Counted from the stretch's first letter, positions 1 to 7,742 are shown. The stretch: 19,458 bases of DNA from Gammaproteobacteria bacterium (GCA_015231665.1 JADGBD010000010.1:1-19458); one strand, 5' to 3'. Notes: generated from the letters alone by a model not told the origin. Program-made: numbers and translations.

Positions 1-3000
1 ATACAGCGCGTCATTGTTGCCGATATCGCAGAGGCCTTGCGCGCGGTTTCTTTTGGCAAGGTGGATGCCACTGTGGACAACCGCGCTGTCCTGAACTACT
101 CCATGATGGAGTTGATGCTGGAGGGACTGGCTTTCAAGCAGGACATCAACGATGAATTCATCACGGATGTCCCGCTCCATATCGCGGTGCGAAACGACTA
201 CCCCCTGTTGCAGTCCATCATCAACAAGGCAATGGCTAGCGTCACCGCTGCTGAAATGAAGACGATTCGCAAACGCTGGCTTCTGTATGAATCCAGCAAA
301 AAGCAGGTCGATCTGTCGCGTCAGCAACGGCAATGGATAGCCGACAATCCAATCGTTCACGTCGGTGGTGAATTGGATTGGGCGCCTTTTGATTTCGTCA
401 ACGAAAGTGGTGCATACGATGGTCTGGCCAAAGACTATCTGGATCTGATTGCCGAGATGACCGGCCTCAACTTCGAAATCCATACCGGACAAAGCTGGAA
501 TGAACTGTTGGCGAGCTTCAAGGAGGGTAAGCTGGATCTGCTGCCGGCCATTTACTACAGCAAGGATCGGGAGGCCTTCGCTCATTTTTCCTCGCCTTAT
601 CTGTCGTTGGCGGAGTTCTTTTTTAGCAAGACAGGACAGGCCAAGATCGAGAACCTTGATAGCTTGCGCGGCAAGCGGGTCGCCGTCATCAAGGGTTACG
701 AGGTGGTGGATTGGTTGAGAAAGACGCAGCCGGAGATCCAGTTGGTCGAGGTGGATTCCATCCTGGAGGCGCTGCGTCTGGTTGAGTCTGGGCAGTGCCT
801 GGCCATGATCAGTGATCATGCCTCGGCCAGCTACATCATGGACAAGCACTTCATTACAGGCATCGAAAGCAACAGCATGGTGCCCGGCCGCAACACCATT
901 CAAGTGCACATGGCTGCAGGCAAGGACAAAAAAACGCTGGCGGATATCATCAGCCTTGCCATCAAAAACATCACCCAGGCGGATCGGCGAGCCATCTCCA
1001 GTCAGTGGATGAGCAGCATGAAGGTGAACGCGGCCGCTATCGACCTGACGGACAAGGAGCGCGCATGGCTGTTGCGCCATAAGAAGCTGCGCTTTGCCGT
1101 CGACCCGAACTGGCTTCCCATCGAGGCCATCTCCAAGGAGGGGGCACGCTACGACGGTATGATGTCAGACATCCTTGGCCGTATCAGTGAGCTCTCCGGG
1201 CTGGAGTTTGAGCTGGTTGTCACCGAGAACTGGAAGGATTCGGTGGAGCTGGCCAGGCAGGGGAAGGTCGACATGCTGGCAGCGGCCAGCAAGACCCCGG
1301 AACGGGAGCAGTTCCTCAATTTTTCTGACAAGACCATCGAACTGAATGATGGCGTACTGATGCGCAGCGATGCGTCCTTTATCAGTGACCTTGGCGGGCT
1401 GGCCGGCTTGCGTGTCGGCGTGTCCGATGGCACCTCGGTACACAAGTTCCTGCAACGCGCCCACCCAGAGCTCATTCTGGTGCCGATCAAAGGCACTCTC
1501 AATGGCTTGCAGATGCTTTTCAAGGGCGAGATCGATGCCCTCGTTGACAACCTTGAAGTGGTCGGTTACCTGATCAACCAGCAGGGATTTTACAACCTCA
1601 AGGTCGTATTGCGACTGGAGCAGAAGCGCCAACTGCACACGGCCTTGCGCAAGAGTCTCGGGCCAGAACCCTTGTCCATCATCAACAAGGCATTGCGCGC
1701 CTTCCCGGAAAAGGATCGCAATGCCATCCGTCAACGTTGGGTCGGCCTCAAGGTTACCGAAGGGCTTGATTACAGGTTGTTGTGGAAGTTTGCCCTGGGG
1801 ATACTGGCGGTCATTCTCTTCATCGCCTATAGCAACTACAAGCTGAAAAAACTGGTTTCGGCCAAAACGGCTGATATCGAACGCCAGAAAGAGGAACTCA
1901 AGCAGTTCAACAAAAACCTCGAGCACATGGTGCAGGAGCGCACCCGGGAACTGGCTGCTAGTGAGGCCCGTGTGCGTGCCGTAATGGACAGCGTCGAGGA
2001 TGGCATCGTCACCATTACCGGCGATGGCGTCATCGAGTCCGTCAACCGCGCCATGCAAACCCTTTTTGGCTATCCTGCCGAGGAGCTCGTCGGTCGCAGT
2101 CTTGCCCTGTTGATGCCCCCGGAAGAAGCGGCGCAGAACGATGGATGCCTGATCCGGTATCAACAAGGCGGCCTGGCGAAGGTCGTCGGCCAGGGGGCTG
2201 GCGAGCGCACGGGCCTGCGTCACAACGGCAACATTGTCCCTCTCGATGTAACGGTCGGACGGGTTGATTTGACGGGCAGTGAGCTGTTCGTCGGGGTGTT
2301 GCGTGACATCAGCGAGCGCAAAGAGGCCGAACGCAAGCTGCAGGAGGCCTTCGCGGAGCTCGAGGAACTGAACAAGCTGACCCGCGATTCCATCGAATAC
2401 GCTTCGCTGATTCAGTCCGCCCTACTGCCGGACCCCGAGGTCATGGCAAATGAATATGCCGATCACTTTGCCGTTTGGCAGCCCAAGGATGTGGTCGGTG
2501 GCGACATCTATCTGTTTGAACCGCTGCGCCATCCAGATGAATCCCTGCTTTTCGTGATCGACTGTACCGGGCACGGGGTGCCGGGTGCCTTCGTGACCAT
2601 GCTGGTCAAGGCCATAGAACGCCAAATGGTAACCAACATCGTCAATGGCGATGAGTTGGTCTCACCGGGACAACTCCTGGGGATTTTCAATCGCAGCATG
2701 AAGCACCTGCTCAAGCAGGAGAGTCCTGATGCCATCTCCAATGCCGGTTTCGATGGCGCCATCATCTATGTCGACAGGCGCAGGAATCTGTTGCGCTTCG
2801 CCGGTGCCGAGACGCCGCTGTTCTATCTCGAGGACGCTGAGGTCCGGATGATCAAGGGCAACCGTCACAGCGTCGGCTACCGGGTCAGTGATGGCGATTA
2901 TCAGTTCCAGGAGCACGAAATCACACTGCGCGAGGGCATGGCGTTCTACCTGTCTACCGATGGCTACCTGGACCAGCTGGGCGGAGAGCGGGGTTTTCCC

Positions 3001-3153
3001 TTTGGCAAGCGCCGATTCATGTCGATTCTGGAAAAGAACAAGGACCTGCCCATGCAGGAACAGCAGAAGGCACTCATGGAGGAACTTGCGCTCTACAAGG
3101 GGGACTATCCCCAGATCGATGACCTGACCATGGTGGGGTTGCGGTTGAGTTAG
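1..3153 (+). CDS. Membrane sensor phosphatase: tandem SBP_bac_3-like domains, TM, PAS, PP2C/SpoIIE (5' end outside window)
   Basis: The reading frame is open from base 1, so the gene starts upstream; the TTG at 37 is only the first possible in-frame start. Codons 1 to about 93 are the tail of a solute-binding (SBP_bac_3-like) domain. Two more complete copies follow, at about nt 350-1010 and nt 1075-1745. A membrane segment lies near nt 1780-1840, a charged coiled coil near 1855-1960, a PAS domain (NRAMQTLFGYPAEELVG) near 1965-2320, and a PP2C/SpoIIE serine/threonine phosphatase from about 2400 to the end. Phosphatase metal-site acidic residues are present: D835 in VVGGD, D854 in IDCTGHGVPGA, D987 in STDG and D1040-D1041 in the terminal IDDLTMVGL (fragment numbering). 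The family normally dephosphorylates STAS-type anti-sigma antagonists. The inferred role is a periplasmic ligand sensor driving a partner-switching pathway. No STAS or anti-sigma partner lies downstream, so any partner is upstream or elsewhere. Confidence 0.9.
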   Translation: MQRVIVADIAEALRAVSFGKVDATVDNRAVLNYSMMELMLEGLAFKQDINDEFITDVPLHIAVRNDYPLLQSIINKAMASVTAAEMKTIRKRWLLYESSKKQVDLSRQQRQWIADNPIVHVGGELDWAPFDFVNESGAYDGLAKDYLDLIAEMTGLNFEIHTGQSWNELLASFKEGKLDLLPAIYYSKDREAFAHFSSPYLSLAEFFFSKTGQAKIENLDSLRGKRVAVIKGYEVVDWLRKTQPEIQLVEVDSILEALRLVESGQCLAMISDHASASYIMDKHFITGIESNSMVPGRNTIQVHMAAGKDKKTLADIISLAIKNITQADRRAISSQWMSSMKVNAAAIDLTDKERAWLLRHKKLRFAVDPNWLPIEAISKEGARYDGMMSDILGRISELSGLEFELVVTENWKDSVELARQGKVDMLAAASKTPEREQFLNFSDKTIELNDGVLMRSDASFISDLGGLAGLRVGVSDGTSVHKFLQRAHPELILVPIKGTLNGLQMLFKGEIDALVDNLEVVGYLINQQGFYNLKVVLRLEQKRQLHTALRKSLGPEPLSIINKALRAFPEKDRNAIRQRWVGLKVTEGLDYRLLWKFALGILAVILFIAYSNYKLKKLVSAKTADIERQKEELKQFNKNLEHMVQERTRELAASEARVRAVMDSVEDGIVTITGDGVIESVNRAMQTLFGYPAEELVGRSLALLMPPEEAAQNDGCLIRYQQGGLAKVVGQGAGERTGLRHNGNIVPLDVTVGRVDLTGSELFVGVLRDISERKEAERKLQEAFAELEELNKLTRDSIEYASLIQSALLPDPEVMANEYADHFAVWQPKDVVGGDIYLFEPLRHPDESLLFVIDCTGHGVPGAFVTMLVKAIERQMVTNIVNGDELVSPGQLLGIFNRSMKHLLKQESPDAISNAGFDGAIIYVDRRRNLLRFAGAETPLFYLEDAEVRMIKGNRHSVGYRVSDGDYQFQEHEITLREGMAFYLSTDGYLDQLGGERGFPFGKRRFMSILEKNKDLPMQEQQKALMEELALYKGDYPQIDDLTMVGLRLS

Positions 3154-3364
3154 GGCCGAGTGCGAACGATTGATTCGACCTTGTTGAAACCGCGATGAGG
3201 ATGCGCGAGATTTTCAGCCCCAGTTGGGGGTTACACACTCTCTCAGGCTGGTGGTGTACCAAGTAGGTCTAAAAGCTGTCGACCCAGAACGATCAGCAAG
3301 TGCCTACCATCGCTGTCTGTCGACCCAAAGTCACCCCAAAACCGGCCAAAATCCCCAAAACGAC
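3154..3364. other. Intergenic spacer with a duplicated 11-bp motif
   Basis: No credible gene is seen here. It holds a short GC hairpin (CCCC-AGTT-GGGG, 3218-3229) soon after the phosphatase gene, without a T tract, so it is not a convincing terminator. The 11-mer CTGTCGACCCA, with a GTCGAC palindrome inside, occurs twice in direct orientation at 3276-3286 and 3317-3327. The right end is A-rich on the plus strand and lies beyond the tRNA terminator on the minus strand. Confidence 0.5.
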
Positions 3365-3386
3365 AAAACCGCCTCTCGGCGGTTTT
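3365..3386 (-). terminator. Rho-independent terminator of the tRNA-Arg transcript
   Basis: There is a perfect 9-bp stem (AAAACCGCC / GGCGGTTTT) with a 4-nt loop. On the minus strand it ends in TTTT, with more T-rich sequence after it. It lies about 20 nt beyond the CCA end of the tRNA. The symmetric A/T flanks mean it may also stop plus-strand transcription arriving from the phosphatase gene. Confidence 0.85.
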
Positions 3387-3405
3387 CGTAAGTCCCTGTT
3401 TTGAT

Positions 3406-3482
3406 TGGCGCGCCCGGAAGGATTCGAACCTCCGACCACCTGGTTCGTAGCCAGGTACTCTATCCAGCTGAGCTACGGGCGC
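3406..3482 (-). tRNA. tRNA-Arg (anticodon ACG)
   Basis: This is a 77-nt minus-strand cloverleaf with CCA encoded in the DNA (TGG at 3406-3408 on the plus strand). The acceptor arms GCGCCCG and CGGGCGC pair fully. The D arm has AGCTCAGCTGGATAGAGT, the anticodon stem CCTGG/CCAGG encloses the loop CTACGAA, and the T arm contains GGTTCGAATCC. Anticodon ACG reads CGU/CGC/CGA arginine codons once A34 is deaminated to inosine. It is a single-tRNA unit with its own promoter and terminator. Confidence 0.97.
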
Positions 3483-3624
3483 TTTTTGTGGTTGATGGCC
3501 AATTGTATTGGCGTCTTTGGCTGACTTGGAACACCCAAAATCTGAAATACGATGGGGTGAATGTGCCAGTCAACTGGTTTGGCTCAAGCTGAAATCAAAC
3601 GATTCTGCCAGCTTGGCTCAATGT
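3483..3624 (-). other. Leader of the tRNA-Arg transcript with small inverted and direct repeats
   Basis: If transcription starts about 7 nt after the -10 box, roughly 140 nt precede the mature tRNA. No second tRNA is found in the leader. It contains a 5-bp-stem hairpin GCCAA-TTGTA-TTGGC at 3498-3512, a short palindrome CCAGTCAACTGG at 3566-3577, and a 9-bp direct repeat TTGGCTCAA (plus strand) at 3579-3587 and 3613-3621. The palindrome includes a TTGACT on the minus strand that could serve as a weak second -35. These may be processing or regulatory elements; this is inference. Confidence 0.4.
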
Positions 3625-3630
3625 GCGGCG

Positions 3631-3658
3631 ATTATAGCGGACCTCAGGGGTAGGTCAA
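3631..3658 (-). promoter_or_regulatory. Strong sigma70 promoter for tRNA-Arg with GC-rich discriminator
   Basis: Read on the minus strand, TTGACC (3653-3658) and a perfect TATAAT (3631-3636) are separated by 16 bp. The next bases, CGCCGCAC, form a GC-rich discriminator typical of stringently controlled stable-RNA promoters. The next gene on this strand downstream is the tRNA. Confidence 0.8.
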
Positions 3659-3708
3659 GCGCTTTTCCAAGACCGGCCCAAGCTGGGTCGGCGGCTAGGA
3701 AAGCGCCT
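3657..3708. other. Long imperfect inverted repeat between prc and the tRNA promoter
   Basis: The outer arms are AAGCGCTTTTCC (3657-3668) and GGAAAGCGCCT (3698-3708), pairing with one bulge and one wobble position. Inside is a smaller hairpin around CCCA-AGC-TGGG. It begins about 21 nt past the prc stop codon and its left arm touches the tRNA -35 box. There is no T tract, so it may be a 3' stem-loop of prc mRNA or a protein site rather than a classical terminator. Confidence 0.45.
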
Positions 3709-3729
3709 GGCCGATTTGTCATTTGCCGG

Positions 3730-5859
3730 TTATAGATCGATCAGTGAGGCTGCTCGGGTGGTGGGCGAGGGGCGTTGCTGATAGCGGATGTAGTCGGCAA
3801 GGAGCACGGCGGCTTCCTTGAGTTCGATCTGGCTGATGGCCTTCATGCCTTCTTCGTCGTCTTCATCGTGCTCCTCGTCCGGGTTGTCCGGCAGCAGGGG
3901 CAGGCCGACGCTGCGGCGGAAGCGGTTTTCACTGGCGCGGCGGGCCACCTCGGTCTTGCGCCACTCGGCTTTGCGCTTGCTCTCCAGCAGGGAGACGGTG
4001 TCGCGCTCGCGCAATTCCTTGACGATGCGGTGTTCTTCATCGAGGAACTGGAAGCCGTGGTTGTCTTTGATGCGCTCGCGGTGGGCCGGCAGAATCTGCT
4101 CTATGCCCTGCTTTTTGATCAGTTCGACATTGCGCACCGGCTCGATCTTGCCCCAGGGGAGGGCGTTTTCCAGCGAGCGTTCACCCTGGTCCTTGTTGCC
4201 CCCGGCGTTGGGGAAGAGGATGTCCGGCTCGACGCCACGGAACTGGGTGCTACTGCCGCTGATGCGATAGAACTGGGCCATGGTCAGGCGCAACCGGCCG
4301 AGATCTTCGTCGCCACTGCGGATGAAGCGTCCGAGGTTGATCAGGGTCTGCACCGTGCCTTTGCCGAAGGTGGGTTCGCCGATAATGATGCCGCGACCGT
4401 AGTCCTGGATGGCGCCGGCGAAGATCTCCGAGGCTGAGGCGCTGTCGCTGTTCACCAGCACCGCGAGGGGGCCGCGGTAGACCACTTCCGGGTCCTGGTC
4501 CTTTTCGATGTCCAGATGGCCGTTGGAGTCCAGCACCTGCACCACCGGGCCGGTGGGGATGAACAGGCCGGTCAGTTCGGTGGCCTCGGTGAGGGAGCCG
4601 CCACCGTTGTTGCGCAGGTCGATCACCACGCCCTCGACGCCGGCGGTTTTGAGTTCGTTGAGCAGGCTGCGCACATCCCGGGTGGTGCTGCGGAAGTCCT
4701 TATCACCGCTGCTCTGGCCCTGGAAATCGCGGTAGAAGGCGGGAATCTCGATGACGCCGATCTTGCTGTCGCCCATGCCCGGTAGGCCCTGGACTATGGA
4801 TTTTTTCGCCGCCTGGTCTTCCAGCTTGATGTCGTTGCGCACCAGTTCGATGAGTTTCGGCGGCCGTCCGGCGGCCGCGCCCTTGGGCAGCACCTCCAGG
4901 CGTACCTGAGTGCCCTTGGGACCGCGGATCTTGTCGACCACGTCCTGCAGACGCCAGCCGACCACGCTTTCGATTTCGCCGCTGGAGCCCTGGCCGATGC
5001 CGATGATGCGATCGCCCTTGGAGAGCTGGCCGCTTTCATCTGCCGGGCCGCCGGGCACGGTGCGGACGATCTCGGTGAACTCGTTCTTGCTGCGCAACAC
5101 CGCACCTATGCCTTCTAGCGACAGGCGCATGCTGATGTCGAAATTCTCCGATACCTCAGGTGACATGTAGCTGGTGTGCGGCTCCAGCGACAGGGTGTAG
5201 GCATTGATGAAGGTTTGGAAGACATCATCGGCGGTGAACTGGAAAATCCGCCGCTGCAGGCTTTCGTAGCGCTTGCGCAGTTCCTTTTTGATCTCGCCCT
5301 CGGACTTGCCGAGCATGCGCAGGGCGAGGATGTCGTTCTTCACCCGCTTGCGCCAAATGTCTGCCAGTTCCACATCGTCCTTGGCCCAGGGGGCCTTGCT
5401 GCGATCAAAGCGGTAGTCCTCGTCGATGCTGAAATCCAGATCCGCGCCGAGCAGGCCGGTGGCGTATTCGGTCCAGTGCTCCACCCGCTGACGGTAGAGC
5501 CGAAAGATGGCGAAGGCAGGGTCGAGATCAGCGGTTTTCAGGGCGTTGTCAAAGCTGGTGCGCTGGTCGGCAAATGCCGCCAGATCTTTGTCGCTGAAGA
5601 AGCTCTTGTTGGGGTCCAGGGTTTCCAGATAGCGCTTGAAGATCTCCTGGGACATCTGGTCATCCAGGTCGACCTTGCGGAAGTGGTAGCGATCCACCAC
5701 CCGGGTGACAATCACCGCAGTCTGCCGGTGCATGCGGCTGGGCTGCAGGTCTTTTTCCGCGACAATGGCTTCGCCATCCACCGCAGCCTGGGCCAGCTGC
5801 ACTGAAAACAGCAACAGAAGCAGCGGTAATACAACAAGTTTTTTCACAATGACTCTCAT
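3730..5859 (-). CDS. prc: Tail-specific periplasmic protease Prc (Tsp), peptidase family S41
   Basis: This 709-residue protein matches the Prc layout (the E. coli protein is 682). A signal peptide ends near QLAQA (residue 25), an N-terminal helical domain follows, a PDZ domain spans about 245-340 (LSLEGIGAVL...VPGGPADESGQL), then comes the S41 protease core and a C-terminal DUF3340-like region. The Ser-Lys dyad is intact: S475 in SDSASASEIF and K500 in GEPTFGKGTVQ. D486 falls where E. coli Prc has D441, with the same 11 and 25 residue spacings. It degrades periplasmic proteins from their C termini and in relatives controls cell-wall hydrolases. The ATG at 5859 lies 2 nt after the stop of the Nudix gene, suggesting translational coupling; a GTG at 5847, preceded by AGAG, is an alternative start that keeps the signal peptide. 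Confidence 0.95.
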   Translation of the reverse strand: MRVIVKKLVVLPLLLLLFSVQLAQAAVDGEAIVAEKDLQPSRMHRQTAVIVTRVVDRYHFRKVDLDDQMSQEIFKRYLETLDPNKSFFSDKDLAAFADQRTSFDNALKTADLDPAFAIFRLYRQRVEHWTEYATGLLGADLDFSIDEDYRFDRSKAPWAKDDVELADIWRKRVKNDILALRMLGKSEGEIKKELRKRYESLQRRIFQFTADDVFQTFINAYTLSLEPHTSYMSPEVSENFDISMRLSLEGIGAVLRSKNEFTEIVRTVPGGPADESGQLSKGDRIIGIGQGSSGEIESVVGWRLQDVVDKIRGPKGTQVRLEVLPKGAAAGRPPKLIELVRNDIKLEDQAAKKSIVQGLPGMGDSKIGVIEIPAFYRDFQGQSSGDKDFRSTTRDVRSLLNELKTAGVEGVVIDLRNNGGGSLTEATELTGLFIPTGPVVQVLDSNGHLDIEKDQDPEVVYRGPLAVLVNSDSASASEIFAGAIQDYGRGIIIGEPTFGKGTVQTLINLGRFIRSGDEDLGRLRLTMAQFYRISGSSTQFRGVEPDILFPNAGGNKDQGERSLENALPWGKIEPVRNVELIKKQGIEQILPAHRERIKDNHGFQFLDEEHRIVKELRERDTVSLLESKRKAEWRKTEVARRASENRFRRSVGLPLLPDNPDEEHDEDDEEGMKAISQIELKEAAVLLADYIRYQQRPSPTTRAASLIDL

Positions 5860-5861
5860 AT

Positions 5862-6764
5862 TCAGGTGTTTGTGTCGGCGCGGCTGGCCATCGCGAGAGG
5901 GCTCATGGCTGGGCGCAATCCCAGGTTCAGGCGCAGATATTCCGGATGATCAGGACCAATCAGACCCTGGCGCAGGAAGAAATCGATGATGACCAGTGCG
6001 CAATTGGGTTTGAAGTCGTCTGTCTCTAGCAGGATATCTGCCACTTCGGTCAGGGGCAGGAGGATGAACTCCGCCACCTCACCGTCGGTGCAAACCGGAT
6101 GAAAATCCTTTGGTAATGCAAGATCGTAGCAGTAAAGGATGTCGTACTTGTACCCTTTTTTCGTGTCCAGATTGTAACTGACCAAACCCACCGGCCGGGC
6201 CTGGGCGGCAAGCTCGGGTTTTATCCCCGCTTCCTCGTGGCATTCTTTGCGCAGATTGTCCTCTGTCGAGAGGCCTGCCGGCAGGCCACCGGCGACCATT
6301 TGGTCGAGCTTGCCGGGAAACAGGTGCCGGTCGGCAGCGCGCCGGCCGATCCACATCAGCAGTTCCTTGCCATCCCTGACATAGCCATTGAGGTGCTGGC
6401 CGAAGGTTTGCAGGCCGAACAGGGATGCGGCGCTGCGGTCAATCTCGAGCAGGGCCTGATGGCGATGCTGGGCGGTGACCGGATAGGGCTCGCCGAGCAG
6501 AGGCGCTTGCTCGCCGCTCTCTGCCAGCGATTGCAGCACCTCCGCCACCGCCTGGCTGCGGCTGGCATAATCAATCAAGCGCGGGTGCAGGCCGATGCCG
6601 GCTCCTGCCGTCACAAACACCTGTGGCCAGTCCAGCAGGCGCTGCGCCAATTCGGGCCGCAGCCGCCCCAGCGCCTGATCTGCGACCCAAAAAGGCACAA
6701 AGTCCTCGGGCCGATGGTGGTTGCAGGCCTGGATGTGGCGATAGAAACCGGTGCCTAAGGGCAC
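5862..6764 (-). CDS. DUF4743-Nudix hydrolase (Tnr3/NUDT20-24-like)
   Basis: This is a 300-residue protein from a GTG at 6764. The frame stays open to a GTG-or-ATG-type start at 6872, but those extra 36 residues would lie wholly within the yqiB coding sequence. Homology-like sequence begins at GTGFYRHIQACN, so I prefer 6764, which overlaps the yqiB stop by 10 nt. Residues 1 to about 120 look like DUF4743 and the rest is a Nudix domain. The Nudix box (159-181) reads GGLPAGL...KECHEEAGI: the acidic EE pair is kept, the usual R is K, and the first E is L. The same variant occurs, as I recall, in plant NUDT20/24 and the Nudix part of yeast Tnr3, which hydrolyse thiamine diphosphate and its oxidised forms. 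By analogy this may clear damaged thiamine diphosphate; the substrate is inference. The 2-nt gap to prc implies cotranscription. Confidence 0.8.
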   Translation of the reverse strand: MPLGTGFYRHIQACNHHRPEDFVPFWVADQALGRLRPELAQRLLDWPQVFVTAGAGIGLHPRLIDYASRSQAVAEVLQSLAESGEQAPLLGEPYPVTAQHRHQALLEIDRSAASLFGLQTFGQHLNGYVRDGKELLMWIGRRAADRHLFPGKLDQMVAGGLPAGLSTEDNLRKECHEEAGIKPELAAQARPVGLVSYNLDTKKGYKYDILYCYDLALPKDFHPVCTDGEVAEFILLPLTEVADILLETDDFKPNCALVIIDFFLRQGLIGPDHPEYLRLNLGLRPAMSPLAMASRADTNT

Positions 6765-7246
6765 AGCAGACACTCGGATTCGGCTTCGGCGAGCTGGGTG
6801 CTTGGGCTGAAGCCGTGTTGCTGACGGCAGCAATAGCCCAGCCACTTGGAGAGAAACAGGTTGACCCGCCACTTGCGCTGCAGTGAGCAGAGGTCGGGGC
6901 GCGGGTCCAGCGACAGCACCTGCTGGCGCAGCTCCAGCACCTCCAATTGGCGGGCATCGTGATAGGCGCGCAGCAGGGCGGCGGGATCGGCCACCGCCTC
7001 AGCGCTCGAGGTAAAGCGATAGGTCAGCTGCAGCAAGCTGGTGTAGGGGGTCTGGCTGCGAATCTGCAGATGCAAGGCGATGCCGTCTCGACCCCGGGAA
7101 AGATGCCGCTGCTGCAGCTGCGCCAGATCAGGCGCCAGGCGCATGAGCAGGACGTAGTTCTCCTCGCAGAGATCAAGCAGGCTGCCGAGGGTCGGCCGCC
7201 CGGACAGCAGGGTACTCAGATTCCAGGGGTAGTAGGGTCTTTGCAT
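6755..7246 (-). CDS. YqiB-family DUF1249 protein
   Basis: This 163-residue soluble protein is slightly longer than E. coli YqiB (140). Recognisable family features are the N-terminal LCEENYVLLMRLAP (compare LCEMNFSQLRRLLP), the central YTSLLQLTY, the LLRAYHDARQLEVLEL segment, and the C-terminal WRVNLFLSKWLGYCC. No biochemical function is established for the family. In E. coli yqiB sits directly beside the Nudix gene nudF; here it also precedes a Nudix gene, but one of a different subfamily. The stop codon overlaps the proposed Nudix start. The ATG at 7246 has no strong Shine-Dalgarno sequence. Confidence 0.85.
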   Translation of the reverse strand: MQRPYYPWNLSTLLSGRPTLGSLLDLCEENYVLLMRLAPDLAQLQQRHLSRGRDGIALHLQIRSQTPYTSLLQLTYRFTSSAEAVADPAALLRAYHDARQLEVLELRQQVLSLDPRPDLCSLQRKWRVNLFLSKWLGYCCRQQHGFSPSTQLAEAESECLLCP

Positions 7247-7263
7247 GACCGTCAGCTGGACAA

Positions 7264-7311
7264 CTGCCGTTCAGGGCAGCAATGCAACCGCAACCCCGGC
7301 GCAAACGGCAG
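7264..7311. other. Perfect 8-bp inverted repeat between thioredoxin and yqiB genes
   Basis: CTGCCGTT (7264-7271) is repeated inverted as AACGGCAG (7304-7311), with 32 nt between the arms. It fills most of the 73-bp gap between the two minus-strand genes. No T tract follows, so it is more likely an mRNA stem-loop or a binding site than a terminator. Chance occurrence cannot be excluded. Confidence 0.35.
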
Positions 7312-7319
7312 GGGGCTGG

Positions 7320-7682
7320 CTAGGCTTGCTCTTGTTCAATCTGGCGATGCACTTCGGCCATGTCCAGCTCACCGGCCTTGCCGATGAGATCGCGCAGCAT
7401 GGGCTCGGGCAGGGCGCCGGCCTGGCTGAAGATGATGACCTTTTCGCGGAAGATCATCAGGGTGGGGATGGAGCGGATGTTGAAGTGGGCGGCGATTTCC
7501 TGCTCGTCTTCGGTGTTGATCTTGGCGAAGATCACATCGGGATAATCAGTAGAAACCTTCTCATAGGTCGGCGCAAAGGAGCGGCAGGGGCCACACCAAG
7601 GCGCCCAGAAATCGATGATGACGAAATCGTTATCGGTGATTACCTGCTCGAAAGTGTCTTTGTTGAGTGCGACTACGGCCAC
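7320..7682 (-). CDS. Thioredoxin-family protein (WCGPC)
   Basis: This is a 120-residue single-domain thioredoxin without signal peptide or membrane segment, so cytoplasmic. The redox motif WCGPC places the cysteines at 30 and 33, and the cis-proline is P73 in SIPTLMIF. The C-terminal tail (GELDMAEVHRQIEQEQA) is somewhat longer and more charged than in E. coli TrxA, which has 109 residues. The start is GTG at 7682, preceded by AGGGGAAG at good spacing. It should reduce protein disulfides using thioredoxin reductase. I do not call it TrxA because the locus lacks the usual rho neighbour. A probable promoter lies about 50 nt upstream. Confidence 0.93.
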   Translation of the reverse strand: MAVVALNKDTFEQVITDNDFVIIDFWAPWCGPCRSFAPTYEKVSTDYPDVIFAKINTEDEQEIAAHFNIRSIPTLMIFREKVIIFSQAGALPEPMLRDLIGKAGELDMAEVHRQIEQEQA

Positions 7683-7733
7683 GATCTTCCCCTTGATGAC
7701 TGGTTTGAATTTAGCGGATGGAATGTGCCGGGG

Positions 7734-7742
7734 ATAATATCA
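7734..7742 (-). promoter_or_regulatory. Extended -10 promoter upstream of the thioredoxin gene
   Basis: On the minus strand TGATATTAT gives an extended -10 (TGnTATTAT) 51 nt upstream of the GTG start. No good -35 is visible at 16-18 bp, which fits the extended -10 class. The gap of about 157 bp after the DUF3334 gene leaves room for an independent promoter here. Confidence 0.45.

Noticed and set aside
1165..2223. A 352-codon minus-strand open frame inside the sensor phosphatase gene
   Set aside because: It overlaps well-conserved SBP and PAS coding sequence on the other strand and has no recognisable domain or ribosome site.
3406..3482. tRNA-Arg as an integration site of a genomic island
   Set aside because: No integrase gene and no second copy of the tRNA 3' end was found in the window. 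The gene on the 3' side is an ordinary sensor gene.
3401..3592. A small plus-strand open frame reading GAPGRIRTSDHLVRSQVLYP
   Set aside because: It is the antisense translation of the tRNA-Arg gene, a well-known false protein annotation.
6765..6872. Upstream start for the Nudix gene inside yqiB
   Set aside because: It would require 36 residues fully overlapping yqiB, whose C terminus (WRVNLFLSKWLGYCC) is clearly real; the extension shows no family similarity.
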